A DNA stretch of 57,133 bases. Source: JAADHX01 sp964569385 (GTDB lineage Bacteria > Actinomycetota > Acidimicrobiia > Acidimicrobiales > Poriferisodalaceae). Made by a program: the position numbers and the translations under genes. This document shows, piece after piece, positions 23,804 to 32,662 of this stretch (within the stretch, counting starts at the first letter, position 1; every line of letters starts with the position of its first letter). The notes beneath the pieces are model-generated. The model did not search any database. It saw only the letters and a program-made list of their open reading frames with translations, and was not told where the DNA came from. Location: assembly GCA_964569385.1 (NCBI GenBank), contig CAZMUM010000035.1:1-57133 (forward strand), given 5' to 3'.

Positions 23804-24017
23804 GGCTCACGGTCGTAAACGCAAACGTTGTGGCCGCAACGATAGTAATGCGGTTGAGGTTCTTCTCGGCCACGGTCGATCCAGCAGCAGTTGTGCTTGC
23901 ACCACCGCCAAACATGTCGGACACGCCACCACCCTTGCCCGAGTGCAGAAGCACGAGCGCGACCATCGTTACGGCCGAGATGATGTGGATGATACTAATG
24001 ATCCAGGTGAGCAGCAT
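23784..24017 (-). CDS. secG: Preprotein translocase subunit SecG
   Basis: 77 residues with two membrane helices (about 3-27 and 55-75) and the loop LHSGKGGGVSDMFGGG, diagnostic for SecG, the accessory subunit of the SecYEG channel. In many actinobacteria secG follows gap-pgk-tpiA; here tpiA is about 10 kb away, so a transporter block lies between. The 3' end overlaps the downstream lipoprotein gene by 20 bases. Confidence 0.92.
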   Translation of the reverse strand: MLLTWIISIIHIISAVTMVALVLLHSGKGGGVSDMFGGGASTTAAGSTVAEKNLNRITIVAATTFAFTTVSLGLLLA

Positions 24018-24110
24018 GAGTTCGAATTCCTCGTGATGCGAGCGCGTCGGCGCCCGAGCAACAGGAGTGCAACGGTAGCAGCGTCTAGGCCTCTTCATGC
24101 TGCCAACACA

Positions 24111-24140
24111 TTGACATGACACTTTGGGCAAAACTTGAAC
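24111..24140 (+). promoter_or_regulatory. Possible promoter of the peptide importer operon
   Basis: A perfect -35 hexamer TTGACA at 24111-24116 is followed by a weak -10 region (CTTGAA/TTGAAC at 17-18 bases). If used, transcription would begin near 24147, which favours the TTG at 24187 as translation start of the first ATPase gene. Confidence 0.3.
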
Positions 24141-24141
24141 T

Positions 24142-25206
24142 ATGGTGCCCGGCGATGCACACGAGCCACGGTCAGAGGGGCAGACGTTGAAATCCGACGA
24201 ACCTGTACTAGAGGTCTCAGACCTCCACACCGAGTTCCACACGCCAGACGGCACCGTGTATGCCGTCAATGGCGTCAGCTTCACGCTCAAAGCGGGCGAG
24301 TTCCTTGGTGTGGTTGGCGAGAGTGGCTCTGGCAAGAGCGTCACCATGATGTCTACGCTTCGGCTGATCCCAATGCCGCCAGGCGAAATCGTCGGCGGGA
24401 CGGTCACCTTCGAGGGTCAAGACCTCTTGCAAATCGAACCCGATCTATTGCGCACAATCCGAGGCGGCAAGATCGGTTTCATTTTCCAAGACCCGATGAC
24501 ATCGCTGAACCCGGTACTAACTATCGGCAGCCAGATCTCAGAATCGGTCATGCTCCACACCGACCTCGACAAGAAGGCAGCGTTCGATCGGGCCGAGGAG
24601 CTACTGACCCTGGTCGGCCTTCCCGACGCCAGGCAACGTCTCAAGTCGTTCCCCCATGAGTTGTCCGGCGGTATGCGCCAGCGGGTGATGATCGCCATCG
24701 CCCTTGCGTGTTCGCCCAAGATCATCATTGCCGACGAACCCACGACAGCACTCGATGTGACAGTTCAAGCCCAGATCATCGACATTGTTCGAAACCTGCG
24801 CGAAGAACTCGGCACCGCTGTCATCTGGATCACCCACGACCTGGGTGTCGTAGCCGGCATTGCCGACCGCGTCGTTGTTATGTACGGAGGTCGAATCGTC
24901 GAGGACGCACTCGTTGCAGATCTTTACGGCTCCCCGGCGCACCCTTACACACAGGGCCTACTCAACTCACTGCCTCGCCTCGACCAGCAGCATCAGAAAC
25001 TCGAGAGCATCAAGGGGTCGCCGCCGAGCCTCCGCCGACCCCCGGTGGGTTGTTCGTTTGCACCTCGATGTCCGCACGCGTTCGAACGCTGCGTGACCGA
25101 GACACCGGTCCTCGACGAGATCGATGGCGACCATCACGTCGCCTGTTGGTGGAACACCGAGACCAACACCGAACGGTACGACTTCGCCGGGAGCACCGAA
25201 CAATGA
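24142..25206 (+). CDS. Oligopeptide/dipeptide ABC transporter ATPase (OppD/DppD)
   Basis: 354 residues from the ATG. Walker A GESGSGKS, signature ELSGGMRQRVMIAIAL, Walker B IIIADEPTTALDVT and switch His ITHDLG are intact. The C-terminal oligopeptide-transporter extension PVGCSFAPRCPHAFERC ... HHVACWW has the four Cys that in related proteins bind an iron-sulfur cluster. A TTG at 24187 (LKSDEPVLEVSDLHTEF) has the better Shine-Dalgarno (AGAGGGG) and may be the real start. Overlaps the next ATPase by ATGA. It powers peptide import with the partner ATPase and two permeases downstream. Confidence 0.93.
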   Translation: MVPGDAHEPRSEGQTLKSDEPVLEVSDLHTEFHTPDGTVYAVNGVSFTLKAGEFLGVVGESGSGKSVTMMSTLRLIPMPPGEIVGGTVTFEGQDLLQIEPDLLRTIRGGKIGFIFQDPMTSLNPVLTIGSQISESVMLHTDLDKKAAFDRAEELLTLVGLPDARQRLKSFPHELSGGMRQRVMIAIALACSPKIIIADEPTTALDVTVQAQIIDIVRNLREELGTAVIWITHDLGVVAGIADRVVVMYGGRIVEDALVADLYGSPAHPYTQGLLNSLPRLDQQHQKLESIKGSPPSLRRPPVGCSFAPRCPHAFERCVTETPVLDEIDGDHHVACWWNTETNTERYDFAGSTEQ

Positions 25207-26213
25207 GCGACGCTCCGATGGTTCGCGAGGAGCCCATTGTTACTGTCACCGGGCTCAAGAAACACTTCCCCATCATGAAGGGTGTGTTTCGGCGCCAGGT
25301 TGGTTCGGTCAAGGCTGTCGACGGCGTTAGTTTCGACATCTACAAGGGCGAGACCCTCGGGCTCGTGGGCGAAAGCGGCTCAGGCAAGTCCACCGTCGGC
25401 AGAGCGATCCTGCGACTAGAAGAGGCAACCGAGGGTTCGGTCAGCTTCGAAGGCAACGATCTTGCCTCGATGTCCATGAGCAAGATTCGGTCCCTTCGGC
25501 CCCGAATGCAGATGATCTTCCAGAATCCCCATGCCTCGTTGAACCCTCGCATGACGGTGGCATCGATAATTGGTGAGCCGCTAACCGAACACGACAAGAC
25601 CCTGAAGGGTCCTGGCCGAAAAGAACGCATCGACGAGTTGCTCGACATGGTTGGGCTCGACCCATCGCATGCCAACCGCTATCCACATGAGTTCTCTGGA
25701 GGGCAGCGCCAAAGAATCGGTATTGCCAGAGCCATCGCGCTGAGCCCAGACCTCATCGTCGCCGACGAACCAATCGCCGCGCTCGATGTGTCGATTCAAG
25801 CCCAGGTCGTGAACCTACTCGAGCAGCTACAGAACGACCTCGAGCTCAGCTACCTGTTCATCTCGCACGATATGAGCATGGTCAGACACATTGCCGATCG
25901 TGTTGCGGTGATGTACCTGGGACGCATTGTTGAGCTGGCCGAAGTCGACGTGTTGTACGACGAGCCTCTACACCCATACACCCGGGCACTCCACTCGGCA
26001 GTGCCGGTACCAGACCCCAAGGTCGAAGCCGCACGCGACCGGATTGTGCTCGAGGGCGATATTCCAAGCCCCGCCAATCCACCTGGCGGCTGCCCATTTC
26101 ACACTCGCTGCCCGGTAGCCAGACCAGAATGCTCGACCAACGTGCCAGAGTGGCGCGAGGTCAAACAAGGCCACTGGGTAGCCTGCCATTTCGTTGATGA
26201 GCCTGGGTGGTAG
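25203..26213 (+). CDS. Oligopeptide/dipeptide ABC transporter ATPase (OppF/DppF)
   Basis: 336 residues. It has the OppF-type N-terminus VTGLKKHFPIMKGVFRRQVG, Walker A GESGSGKS, signature EFSGGQRQRIGIARAI, Walker B LIVADEPIAALDVS (with Ile-Ala where others have Val-Ser) and switch ISHDMSM. The C-terminal Cys cluster CPFHTRCPVARPEC...WVACHF is complete. The ATG overlaps the OppD stop (ATGA). Works as a heterodimer with OppD. Confidence 0.93.
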   Translation: MSDAPMVREEPIVTVTGLKKHFPIMKGVFRRQVGSVKAVDGVSFDIYKGETLGLVGESGSGKSTVGRAILRLEEATEGSVSFEGNDLASMSMSKIRSLRPRMQMIFQNPHASLNPRMTVASIIGEPLTEHDKTLKGPGRKERIDELLDMVGLDPSHANRYPHEFSGGQRQRIGIARAIALSPDLIVADEPIAALDVSIQAQVVNLLEQLQNDLELSYLFISHDMSMVRHIADRVAVMYLGRIVELAEVDVLYDEPLHPYTRALHSAVPVPDPKVEAARDRIVLEGDIPSPANPPGGCPFHTRCPVARPECSTNVPEWREVKQGHWVACHFVDEPGW

Positions 26214-26263
26214 GAAGCCGGTGCTCATCATTACAACGCTCGAAACAAAACCGTAAACAGCTA

Positions 26264-26286
26264 AGAATGCAAATGGAGAGCATTCT
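26264..26286. promoter_or_regulatory. AGAATGC/GCATTCT inverted repeat upstream of the binding-protein gene
   Basis: A perfect 7-bp inverted repeat with a 9-base spacer lies 54 bases before the lipoprotein start in a 127-base intergenic region that is unusually A/T-rich for this genome. It could be an operator or an mRNA hairpin that gives the binding protein separate control. GGAGGGA is the ribosome site. Confidence 0.4.
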
Positions 26287-26340
26287 CACTTAGAATCTAA
26301 CTAATCGTCCGGCAACAGAGCCGGCCGTGGAGGGATCCAA

Positions 26341-28212
26341 ATGAAATTAACGAAACTACTCGCACTCCTTTTTGCGTTCGCACTCATTGCGGCCGCATGT
26401 GGAGACTCCGACGATGGGGACGGTGATGCTGCCAGCGGCGGCACAACCGCGACCACAGCTGCTCCAGCTGACAGTGACGACGCAACAACCACCACCGAAG
26501 ACATGGCGGAGGACGACGCAACAACCACCACCGAAGACATGGCGGAGGAAGAGCCAATGGACTCGATGGCTGGCCAAGGCGGAGAACTTCTTCTCCTCCA
26601 GTGGCAAGCTCCATCGATCGCCAACCCGTACCTGTCGACAGGCGGCAAAGATATTCTTGCCGCGTCGCTTGTGCTTGAGGCACTGGTCGAGTTCGCACCC
26701 GACGGCTCTGTTATCCCAGCCCTAGCTGCTGAGGTACCAACTGCCAGCAATGGCGGCATCCCCGATGACTTGATGTCCATCACCTACAACCTCATTCCTG
26801 GGGTCTTGTGGTCAGATGGCACCCCACTCACTGCTGACGATGTTGTCTTCTCATGGGAATACTGCACCGATGAACTCACCGGTTGTTCGTCCAGTGGTTT
26901 CGTCAGCGTTGTTGACGTCGTGGCCGACGGCGATCTGACTGTGACTATCAACTTCGATAGCCCACAGCCATATCCGTTCGTGCCGTTCGCGAGCTCAACT
27001 TCTCCTGTGATCCAGCGTGCTCAGTTCCAAGACTGTGTTGGCGACGAAGCACTTCAGTGCTCCGACCAGAACTTCATGCCTGTCGGTACGGGTCCATACA
27101 TGGTCACCGAACTTCGTCCAGAAGACACAGTGCTCTATGAGTGGAACCCCAACTACCGTCTGGTCGGCGAAGGCAAGCCCTTCTTCACCACCGTTCAGAT
27201 CAAGGGTGGCGGCGACGCTGAAGCGGCTGCTCGTTCGGTCCTCGAAATCGGCGAAGCCGACTATGCGTGGAACCTTCAAGTTGCACCAGAAATCATTGGT
27301 CCAATGGCCGACTCCGGCAATGGTGTGGTCCTCACGGCCTTCACCGCCAACGTCGAGCACATCAACTTGAACCAGACCGACCCCAACGGCGATCCACCCT
27401 CGGACTACAACGGCGGAACCAATCCGAACCCGTTGTTCTTCGAGAACCCGGATCTTGCTAGGGCGTTGTCGATGGCCATCAACCGCGACGAGCTTGTCGC
27501 AGTTGGTTACGGCCCATCGGGTACTCCTACTTGCAACTTCTGGCCAGTAGGTTCGCAGAACTCCACCAACAACGACTGGTGCCTCACCCAAGACATCGAT
27601 GGTGCTAACGCCCTTCTCGATGGCCTTGGTTACATGGACACCGACGGTGATGGAATTCGCGAAGCCGACGGAATCGCTCTGTCGTGGGACTACGTCACCT
27701 CGACCAATGCTGTTCGTCAGTCCAACCAGGATCTCATCAAGAGCTACTGGGAAGAGATTGGCGTCGAAGCGAACATGCGTAACGAAGATGCAAGCTTGTT
27801 CTTCGACGGTTCCGGTGCCAGCCCAGTGAACATCTGGAGCTTCTTTACCGACATCGAAATGTTCACCAATGGTCCGAGTGGCCCAGACGCTGCGGCTTAC
27901 CTCGCCGGGTTCCTCACCGAGCAGATTCCAGAGTCAACCAACAACTGGTCAGGCGACAACATCGTCCGCCTTGCTAGCGACGAGTTCGATGCTCTGCATG
28001 CGCAGCTCGCATCTACTCCGTTGGACGACCCGAACCGCGATGCTCTTGTCATCGAGCTCAACGACATCATCGTCGGTTCTAGTGGCGCTGTGATTCCGCT
28101 TATCTTCCGTGGTAGCCCCTCTGCTTTCAGCAATGAAATCCAGGGCAATGGCGACCTCAACGGTTGGGACAGCGAGTACTACAACATCGAAGACTGGTTC
28201 CGGGCTGAGTAA
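26341..28212 (+). CDS. Peptide-binding lipoprotein of the ABC importer (OppA/DppA-like)
   Basis: 623 residues. A signal peptide with lipobox LIAAAC (Cys at about residue 20) is followed by a 55-residue acidic Thr-rich linker that includes a 12-residue exact repeat (DDATTTTEDMAE twice), then a family 5 solute-binding domain: LVEFAPDGSVIPALAAEVP, GVLWSDGTPLTADDVVFSW, GTGPYMVTELRPED, ALSMAINRDELV. It captures peptides outside the membrane for the OppBCDF complex. Codon use is richer in AT-ending codons than the neighbours, fitting high expression. A strong hairpin follows the gene. Confidence 0.93.
   Translation: MKLTKLLALLFAFALIAAACGDSDDGDGDAASGGTTATTAAPADSDDATTTTEDMAEDDATTTTEDMAEEEPMDSMAGQGGELLLLQWQAPSIANPYLSTGGKDILAASLVLEALVEFAPDGSVIPALAAEVPTASNGGIPDDLMSITYNLIPGVLWSDGTPLTADDVVFSWEYCTDELTGCSSSGFVSVVDVVADGDLTVTINFDSPQPYPFVPFASSTSPVIQRAQFQDCVGDEALQCSDQNFMPVGTGPYMVTELRPEDTVLYEWNPNYRLVGEGKPFFTTVQIKGGGDAEAAARSVLEIGEADYAWNLQVAPEIIGPMADSGNGVVLTAFTANVEHINLNQTDPNGDPPSDYNGGTNPNPLFFENPDLARALSMAINRDELVAVGYGPSGTPTCNFWPVGSQNSTNNDWCLTQDIDGANALLDGLGYMDTDGDGIREADGIALSWDYVTSTNAVRQSNQDLIKSYWEEIGVEANMRNEDASLFFDGSGASPVNIWSFFTDIEMFTNGPSGPDAAAYLAGFLTEQIPESTNNWSGDNIVRLASDEFDALHAQLASTPLDDPNRDALVIELNDIIVGSSGAVIPLIFRGSPSAFSNEIQGNGDLNGWDSEYYNIEDWFRAE
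26476..26547 (+). repeat. 36-bp perfect tandem duplication in the lipoprotein linker
   Basis: Two identical 36-base units (26476-26511 and 26512-26547) encode DDATTTTEDMAE twice. It lies in the flexible linker after the lipobox, where length changes are tolerated. Perfect identity indicates a recent duplication. Confidence 0.9.
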
Positions 28213-28248
28213 TTAGCCGAAGCTAGTAGTCAGTAATCGATTCAGATT

Positions 28249-28279
28249 GGGGCGTGTCCGCATGCTGCGGGCACGCCCC
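28249..28279 (+). terminator. Strong hairpin between binding-protein and permease genes
   Basis: GGGGCGTG and CACGCCCC pair, and the inner CCGCA/TGCGG extends the stem to about 14 bp around a TGC loop, followed by TCTTTG. It lies 36 bases after the lipoprotein stop and 46 before the permease start. Such a structure would lower transcription into the permeases or protect the upstream mRNA, giving more binding protein than channel. Confidence 0.75.
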
Positions 28280-28325
28280 TCTTTGATCTACAACCGGCAG
28301 TGATGCCAGCAAACTGGGGGTCCCA

Positions 28326-29345
28326 ATGGGGCGGTACGTAATCCGAAGAATCCTCTTCGCCATTCCAACTCTCTTCGCGATCAGCCTGATCATCTTCGCC
28401 ATACTTGATCTCGCCCCCGGCGACCCCACCAGCAATCTCCCCTTAAACATCCCCAACGAGATCAAAGAGCAGATTCGTCAGAGCCTCGGGCTCAACGATC
28501 CCTTCTTTGTTAAGTGGATGAAGTGGAATCGCTTGATGTTTATCAACGAACCACTGCATTTCTTAGACAACACGCTCGGAATGTGTATCGGCGACTGCGC
28601 CACCAGACCCCGCATCATTTCTTGGTCATCACGGGCCCCAGCCATGGAAATCATCATGCAACGCCTGCCACAGACCATGTGGGTTCTTGGCCTTTCCTTC
28701 GTACTCGGCACTCTCATCGCAGTGCCAGTGGGCATCTACTCGGCCTACAAGCAGTACTCGATGTTCGACAACGTCGGCACCATCGTCACCATGATCGGCT
28801 TCTCGGTACCAACCTTCTTCACTGGCCTGCTGGTCATCGTGATCTTCAGCGTCAAACTCGACTGGCTACCTTCGTTCTACGACACCACCCACGATGTTCA
28901 GTTCACCAGTTGGAGCAGCATCTGGTTCCAGATTAAGCAGCTGATCATGCCAGTCATGGTGTTAACCCTGTTCAACACCGCCAGCCTCAGTCGCTTCACG
29001 CGCGCATCTGCGCTCGAAAACCTCCACGAAGAATACGTGCGCACCGCCCGCTCCAAAGGTGTCGGCGAGGCCAAGGTCGTCGGTGTTCACGTAATGCGCA
29101 ACAGCCTGATCCCAGTCGTAACGCTGATCGCACTTTCGATACCTGGCATCTTTGCCGGCGCCATCATCACCGAACAGATCTTCCGCATCAACGGGCTAGG
29201 TGCCCTACTGATCACCGCTATTCGAGGCAACGACATTCCGTTGACCCAAACGCTTACGTTCATGTTCGCGGTACTCATCGTCGCTTTCAACCTGATCGCC
29301 GACGTGATCTACGGTTTCCTAGATCCCCGCATTCGTTACGACTGA
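28326..29345 (+). CDS. Peptide ABC transporter permease (OppB/DppB)
   Basis: 339 residues, MGRYVIRRILFAIPTLFAIS start typical of OppB, six membrane helices, and the ATPase-contact EAA loop EEYVRTARSKGVGEAKVVG (about residues 233-251). A loop after the first helix (about 55-105) contains two Cys, MCIGDCATRP, not usual for the family. Pairs with OppC encoded 21 bases downstream. Confidence 0.93.
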   Translation: MGRYVIRRILFAIPTLFAISLIIFAILDLAPGDPTSNLPLNIPNEIKEQIRQSLGLNDPFFVKWMKWNRLMFINEPLHFLDNTLGMCIGDCATRPRIISWSSRAPAMEIIMQRLPQTMWVLGLSFVLGTLIAVPVGIYSAYKQYSMFDNVGTIVTMIGFSVPTFFTGLLVIVIFSVKLDWLPSFYDTTHDVQFTSWSSIWFQIKQLIMPVMVLTLFNTASLSRFTRASALENLHEEYVRTARSKGVGEAKVVGVHVMRNSLIPVVTLIALSIPGIFAGAIITEQIFRINGLGALLITAIRGNDIPLTQTLTFMFAVLIVAFNLIADVIYGFLDPRIRYD

Positions 29346-29366
29346 TATCACCAGGACGGACTACCA

Positions 29367-30326
29367 ATGGCGATAATCGAACAAGATAGCGAAGGGCCCG
29401 ATCCGGCCCTGTTCAGCTACGACGACGTCGAGGCGCTCGGCGAACATAGGTCATTACGCGCCGACGTCTGGCGCCAGTTCAAACGTCACAAGGGGGCCAT
29501 GGTTGGCCTGGTGATGCTGACGTTCATAACGCTCAGTGTCTTCGTCGGGCCCACCTTCTATAACCTTGAACCCTTCGATATCAACGTCCCCGATGCCAAT
29601 CAGAACCCTTCATGGCGCCACATCATGGGCACCGACAACCTCGGTCGCGACGTCATGGCCAGGGTCTTGGAGGGCGGCCGCGTTTCATTAGCAGTCGGGT
29701 TCGCGGCCATGTTGTTCGGCCTGTTCCTTGGAACGCTCGTTGGCGTGTTGGCTGGTTATTTTAAACTGCTCGACGGGCCGCTTATGCGGTTCACCGACCT
29801 GTTCCTGTCGCTGCCGATTCTGCCCCTTCTACTAGTAGTAATCGTGTTGTTCCGAGACCCGCTTCGTGACTCGTTCCTTGGCGAGAACAACGGCATCTTC
29901 GTGCTGGTTGTGAGCGTCATCGGCTTGACCAGTTGGATGCAAACGGCCCGTGTTGTTCGCGGCGACGTCTTGTCCGTGAAGGAGGCCGAGTTCGTTCTGG
30001 CCGCCCACAGCATCGGCACGCGACCGTCACGCATCATTTTCCGCCACATTCTGCCCAACGTCATGAGCCCGGTCATCGTGTCGGCTTCGCTCGGAGTTGC
30101 TTCCGCCATCCTTACCGAGTCGGCTCTATCGTTCCTCGGACTCGGCTTCCCGGCCGACTATCCAACATGGGGCCGGCTGTTGTTCGAAGCCAAGGACTAC
30201 CTCCAACTGACTCCATCTCGAGTCATCTGGCCTGGTCTGATGATTTCGCTCACGCTAATGAGCGTCAACTTCATCGGCGACGGTCTACGCGACGCCCTCG
30301 ACCCCAAGCTCCGCAGCAAAGGCTAG
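29367..30326 (+). CDS. Peptide ABC transporter permease (OppC/DppC)
   Basis: 319 residues. A cytosolic N-terminal region of about 40 residues (LRADVWRQFKRHKGAMVG) precedes the OppC core, with six helices, the HIMGTDNLGRDVMARVLEGGR segment typical of the family, and the EAA loop KEAEFVLAAHSIGTRPSRII. Last gene of the importer operon. Confidence 0.93.
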   Translation: MAIIEQDSEGPDPALFSYDDVEALGEHRSLRADVWRQFKRHKGAMVGLVMLTFITLSVFVGPTFYNLEPFDINVPDANQNPSWRHIMGTDNLGRDVMARVLEGGRVSLAVGFAAMLFGLFLGTLVGVLAGYFKLLDGPLMRFTDLFLSLPILPLLLVVIVLFRDPLRDSFLGENNGIFVLVVSVIGLTSWMQTARVVRGDVLSVKEAEFVLAAHSIGTRPSRIIFRHILPNVMSPVIVSASLGVASAILTESALSFLGLGFPADYPTWGRLLFEAKDYLQLTPSRVIWPGLMISLTLMSVNFIGDGLRDALDPKLRSKG

Positions 30327-30829
30327 AGCGGCTAGACGGCGCTTCACATCAGTAGAGCCGAGTTCTTCTAAAGACGCACCGCGGTCAGGCGAGCCGATAG
30401 TGGCCTCGCGCGAATGTGTCGAGGCATAGGTCGGACACCAGCGCTGCACCCAGCTCGCGCCGACGGACCTCTGGCAACACCAGTATTGCTCGATGTCGGA
30501 CTCATCTGCTGTCGATATGAAACGCTCGATTAGCGCGACACCATCGGCGTGACGCGGGTCGAACCCAACCTACCGGTACGGGCTGGGCCACCGAGCGGAG
30601 CGGAGCGCACCTTGTCCAAGAGTCAACATCGTGGCTGACCCCACGACACTTGCTCCTGCTCCAGCAGCCACTTCCGACCACGCCGACCGCGTCGGTTCAA
30701 GCCCGCCAACAACACTCTCGACCCAGCTCTGCACGTCTGGGTCGCATTTCATGGACCGCAAGGTTCCGGCAACAAACGCGGCCGAAATCTCGGGCGCACC
30801 CGGACCGACTTGGTTCGCGCCAGACATAA
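30327..30829 (-). other. Gene-poor interval with a possible decayed minus-strand gene
   Basis: A minus-strand reading frame from about 30875 (or ATG at 30827, MSGANQVGPGAPEISAAFV) runs to a TAG at 30570-30572. Beyond that stop the same frame stays open for about 90 codons (VGFDPRHADGVALIERFIST ... GSTDVKRRLAALA) into the oppC end. This could be a gene broken by one nonsense codon, or chance in GC-rich DNA. I recognise no domain. Nothing else is visible. Confidence 0.25.
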
Positions 30830-32662
30830 CTAGACGACTTCGCCGCTCGTCATAGGTGTGGTGTTGCCAACCCACGCCGAATGCAGGTGGCTGTAGATGC
30901 CGTCCGCATCGACGAGCGCTTCGTGAGACCCGATCTCTACCAACGACCCAGCGTCGAAAACAAGGACCAGGTCCGCAGCCTCGGCGGTTGCAAGACGATG
31001 CGCGATCGAAACCACTGTTCTTCCGCGGGAGAGCCTGGCCATAGTGGCGGTCAGGGCATGATCGGTGGCGGGATCGACGGCCGACGTGGCCTCATCGAGG
31101 ATTAACAAACCGGGGTTGGCCAATGCAGCCCGGATCAGCGCCACCAATTGACGCTCACCAACGCTCAGATTGCCCCCGCGACTGCCAACCTCAGTATCGA
31201 GACCGCTTGGCAGGGTGTCTATCCATGGGCCAAGTTCGAGCTGAGCCACCGCGTCATCGACCTCAGCGTCGCTGGCGTCGATTCGGCCGTACCTGATGTT
31301 CTCTCGAAGTGATGTGTCGAACAGAAATCCGTCCTGGGGGACCATTCGAATAGAGCCAAGGCGCGACTCGGTAGCGACCGAGCGCAGGTCGACGCCTGAC
31401 AGGCTCAGCGTGCCCTCTGACGGGTCAGCGAGCCGACACAGCAATTTGGCGAACGTGGTCTTGCCGGAACCAGTCTCACCCACAACAGCGACTCTGGTTC
31501 CGGCCGGGATTGTCAGCGTTACCTGGTTGAGAACGCGACCGCCGGTGCGGTAGCTGAAACACACACCGACGGCCTTGATCTCGAGAGGACCTGTTGGCAG
31601 GCGAACGCCAGCATCCGGCTCGACCACGTCGATGGGGGTATCAAGAAGCTGAAGTACCTTACTCCAACCCGCTATTGCGTCTTGGGTCTGGTCTGAGGAC
31701 TCAGCCAACTCACTTACCGGTTCGTTCAGCATCGTCACTAGGAGCAGCACAGCTACAAGGGTTCCACTCGATACGCCCAACTCTTCTCGCTGCCACACGC
31801 CTACGGCAAACACCAGCGCCAACGACACCGACCCAAAAAGATCGCCGATTCCGTAGACGACAGCCATGTATCGGTTACGGCGCAAACCGGCTCGGTAACG
31901 GCGACGTGCAGCTCCGACCACTCGCCCAACTACGCGGTCTTGGATGGCATACGCTCGTATGGTCGCTGCGCCGGTGATTGATTGGTTGGCCTCACCAAGC
32001 ATGTTGGCGACAGAGTCACGTAGCTCGGAGTAGGCCTTGATCTGGCGCGTTTGCACCCAGCGCAACACGAAGACGGTCGGCGAAAAGCTGACCGCAACAA
32101 TCAACGCCAGCTGCCAGCTGTAGAGGGCGATCACGACCAGTATCCCGACGATGACCGTCGGACCTATCGTCCAGGCCAGCAGTCCCCAATGAATGAATCG
32201 GGCCAGTGCCTCAACATCTGACGTAACGCGGGCAAGAAAGATGCCGCTGCTCGTGTCGACGTGATCGGCCAGGCTGAGCCGATGAACATGGGTGAACGCT
32301 CGGACCCGCAAGTTGGCAATAGTGGCTTCGGCGATACGGACCAGGCGCTGCTGAACAATCGTAGCCAGGCCAGCCGACACCATAACAATTAGCGCTACCA
32401 CTGTTGCCAGCGTTGCTACCTGAGCAATATCGACGCTGATGCTTCCGTCGGCCATGGTGGTGAACCCGCCGTCGATAGCTCGCTGTATCGCGATCGGTAT
32501 TGAGATTCTTCCAACTGCCACCACCAAGCCCATGACAAGCGTTAACCCAACCCCTGACCGCAACTCTGGACTCATAGCCAGACCACGCCTAAACACCGCT
32601 AAGGCGCCCTCTGAGAGGTTTTCCGGTGAGTTCCCTTGCTCACCAGCGACGGCAGCCGTCAT
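30830..32662 (-). CDS. ABC exporter half-transporter (membrane domain + ATPase), second subunit
   Basis: 610 residues. N-terminal type I exporter membrane domain with six helices (about 35-330), then an ATPase domain with Walker A GETGSGKT, signature LSVGERQLVALIRAAL, Walker B LLILDEATSAVD and H-loop SIAHRL. The signature reads LSVGE instead of LSGGQ, a degenerate form often found in heterodimeric exporters. It begins in an ATGA overlap with the partner gene, so the two form a heterodimer. Substrate unknown (drug, lipid or peptide). Confidence 0.92.
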   Translation of the reverse strand: MTAAVAGEQGNSPENLSEGALAVFRRGLAMSPELRSGVGLTLVMGLVVAVGRISIPIAIQRAIDGGFTTMADGSISVDIAQVATLATVVALIVMVSAGLATIVQQRLVRIAEATIANLRVRAFTHVHRLSLADHVDTSSGIFLARVTSDVEALARFIHWGLLAWTIGPTVIVGILVVIALYSWQLALIVAVSFSPTVFVLRWVQTRQIKAYSELRDSVANMLGEANQSITGAATIRAYAIQDRVVGRVVGAARRRYRAGLRRNRYMAVVYGIGDLFGSVSLALVFAVGVWQREELGVSSGTLVAVLLLVTMLNEPVSELAESSDQTQDAIAGWSKVLQLLDTPIDVVEPDAGVRLPTGPLEIKAVGVCFSYRTGGRVLNQVTLTIPAGTRVAVVGETGSGKTTFAKLLCRLADPSEGTLSLSGVDLRSVATESRLGSIRMVPQDGFLFDTSLRENIRYGRIDASDAEVDDAVAQLELGPWIDTLPSGLDTEVGSRGGNLSVGERQLVALIRAALANPGLLILDEATSAVDPATDHALTATMARLSRGRTVVSIAHRLATAEAADLVLVFDAGSLVEIGSHEALVDADGIYSHLHSAWVGNTTPMTSGEVV

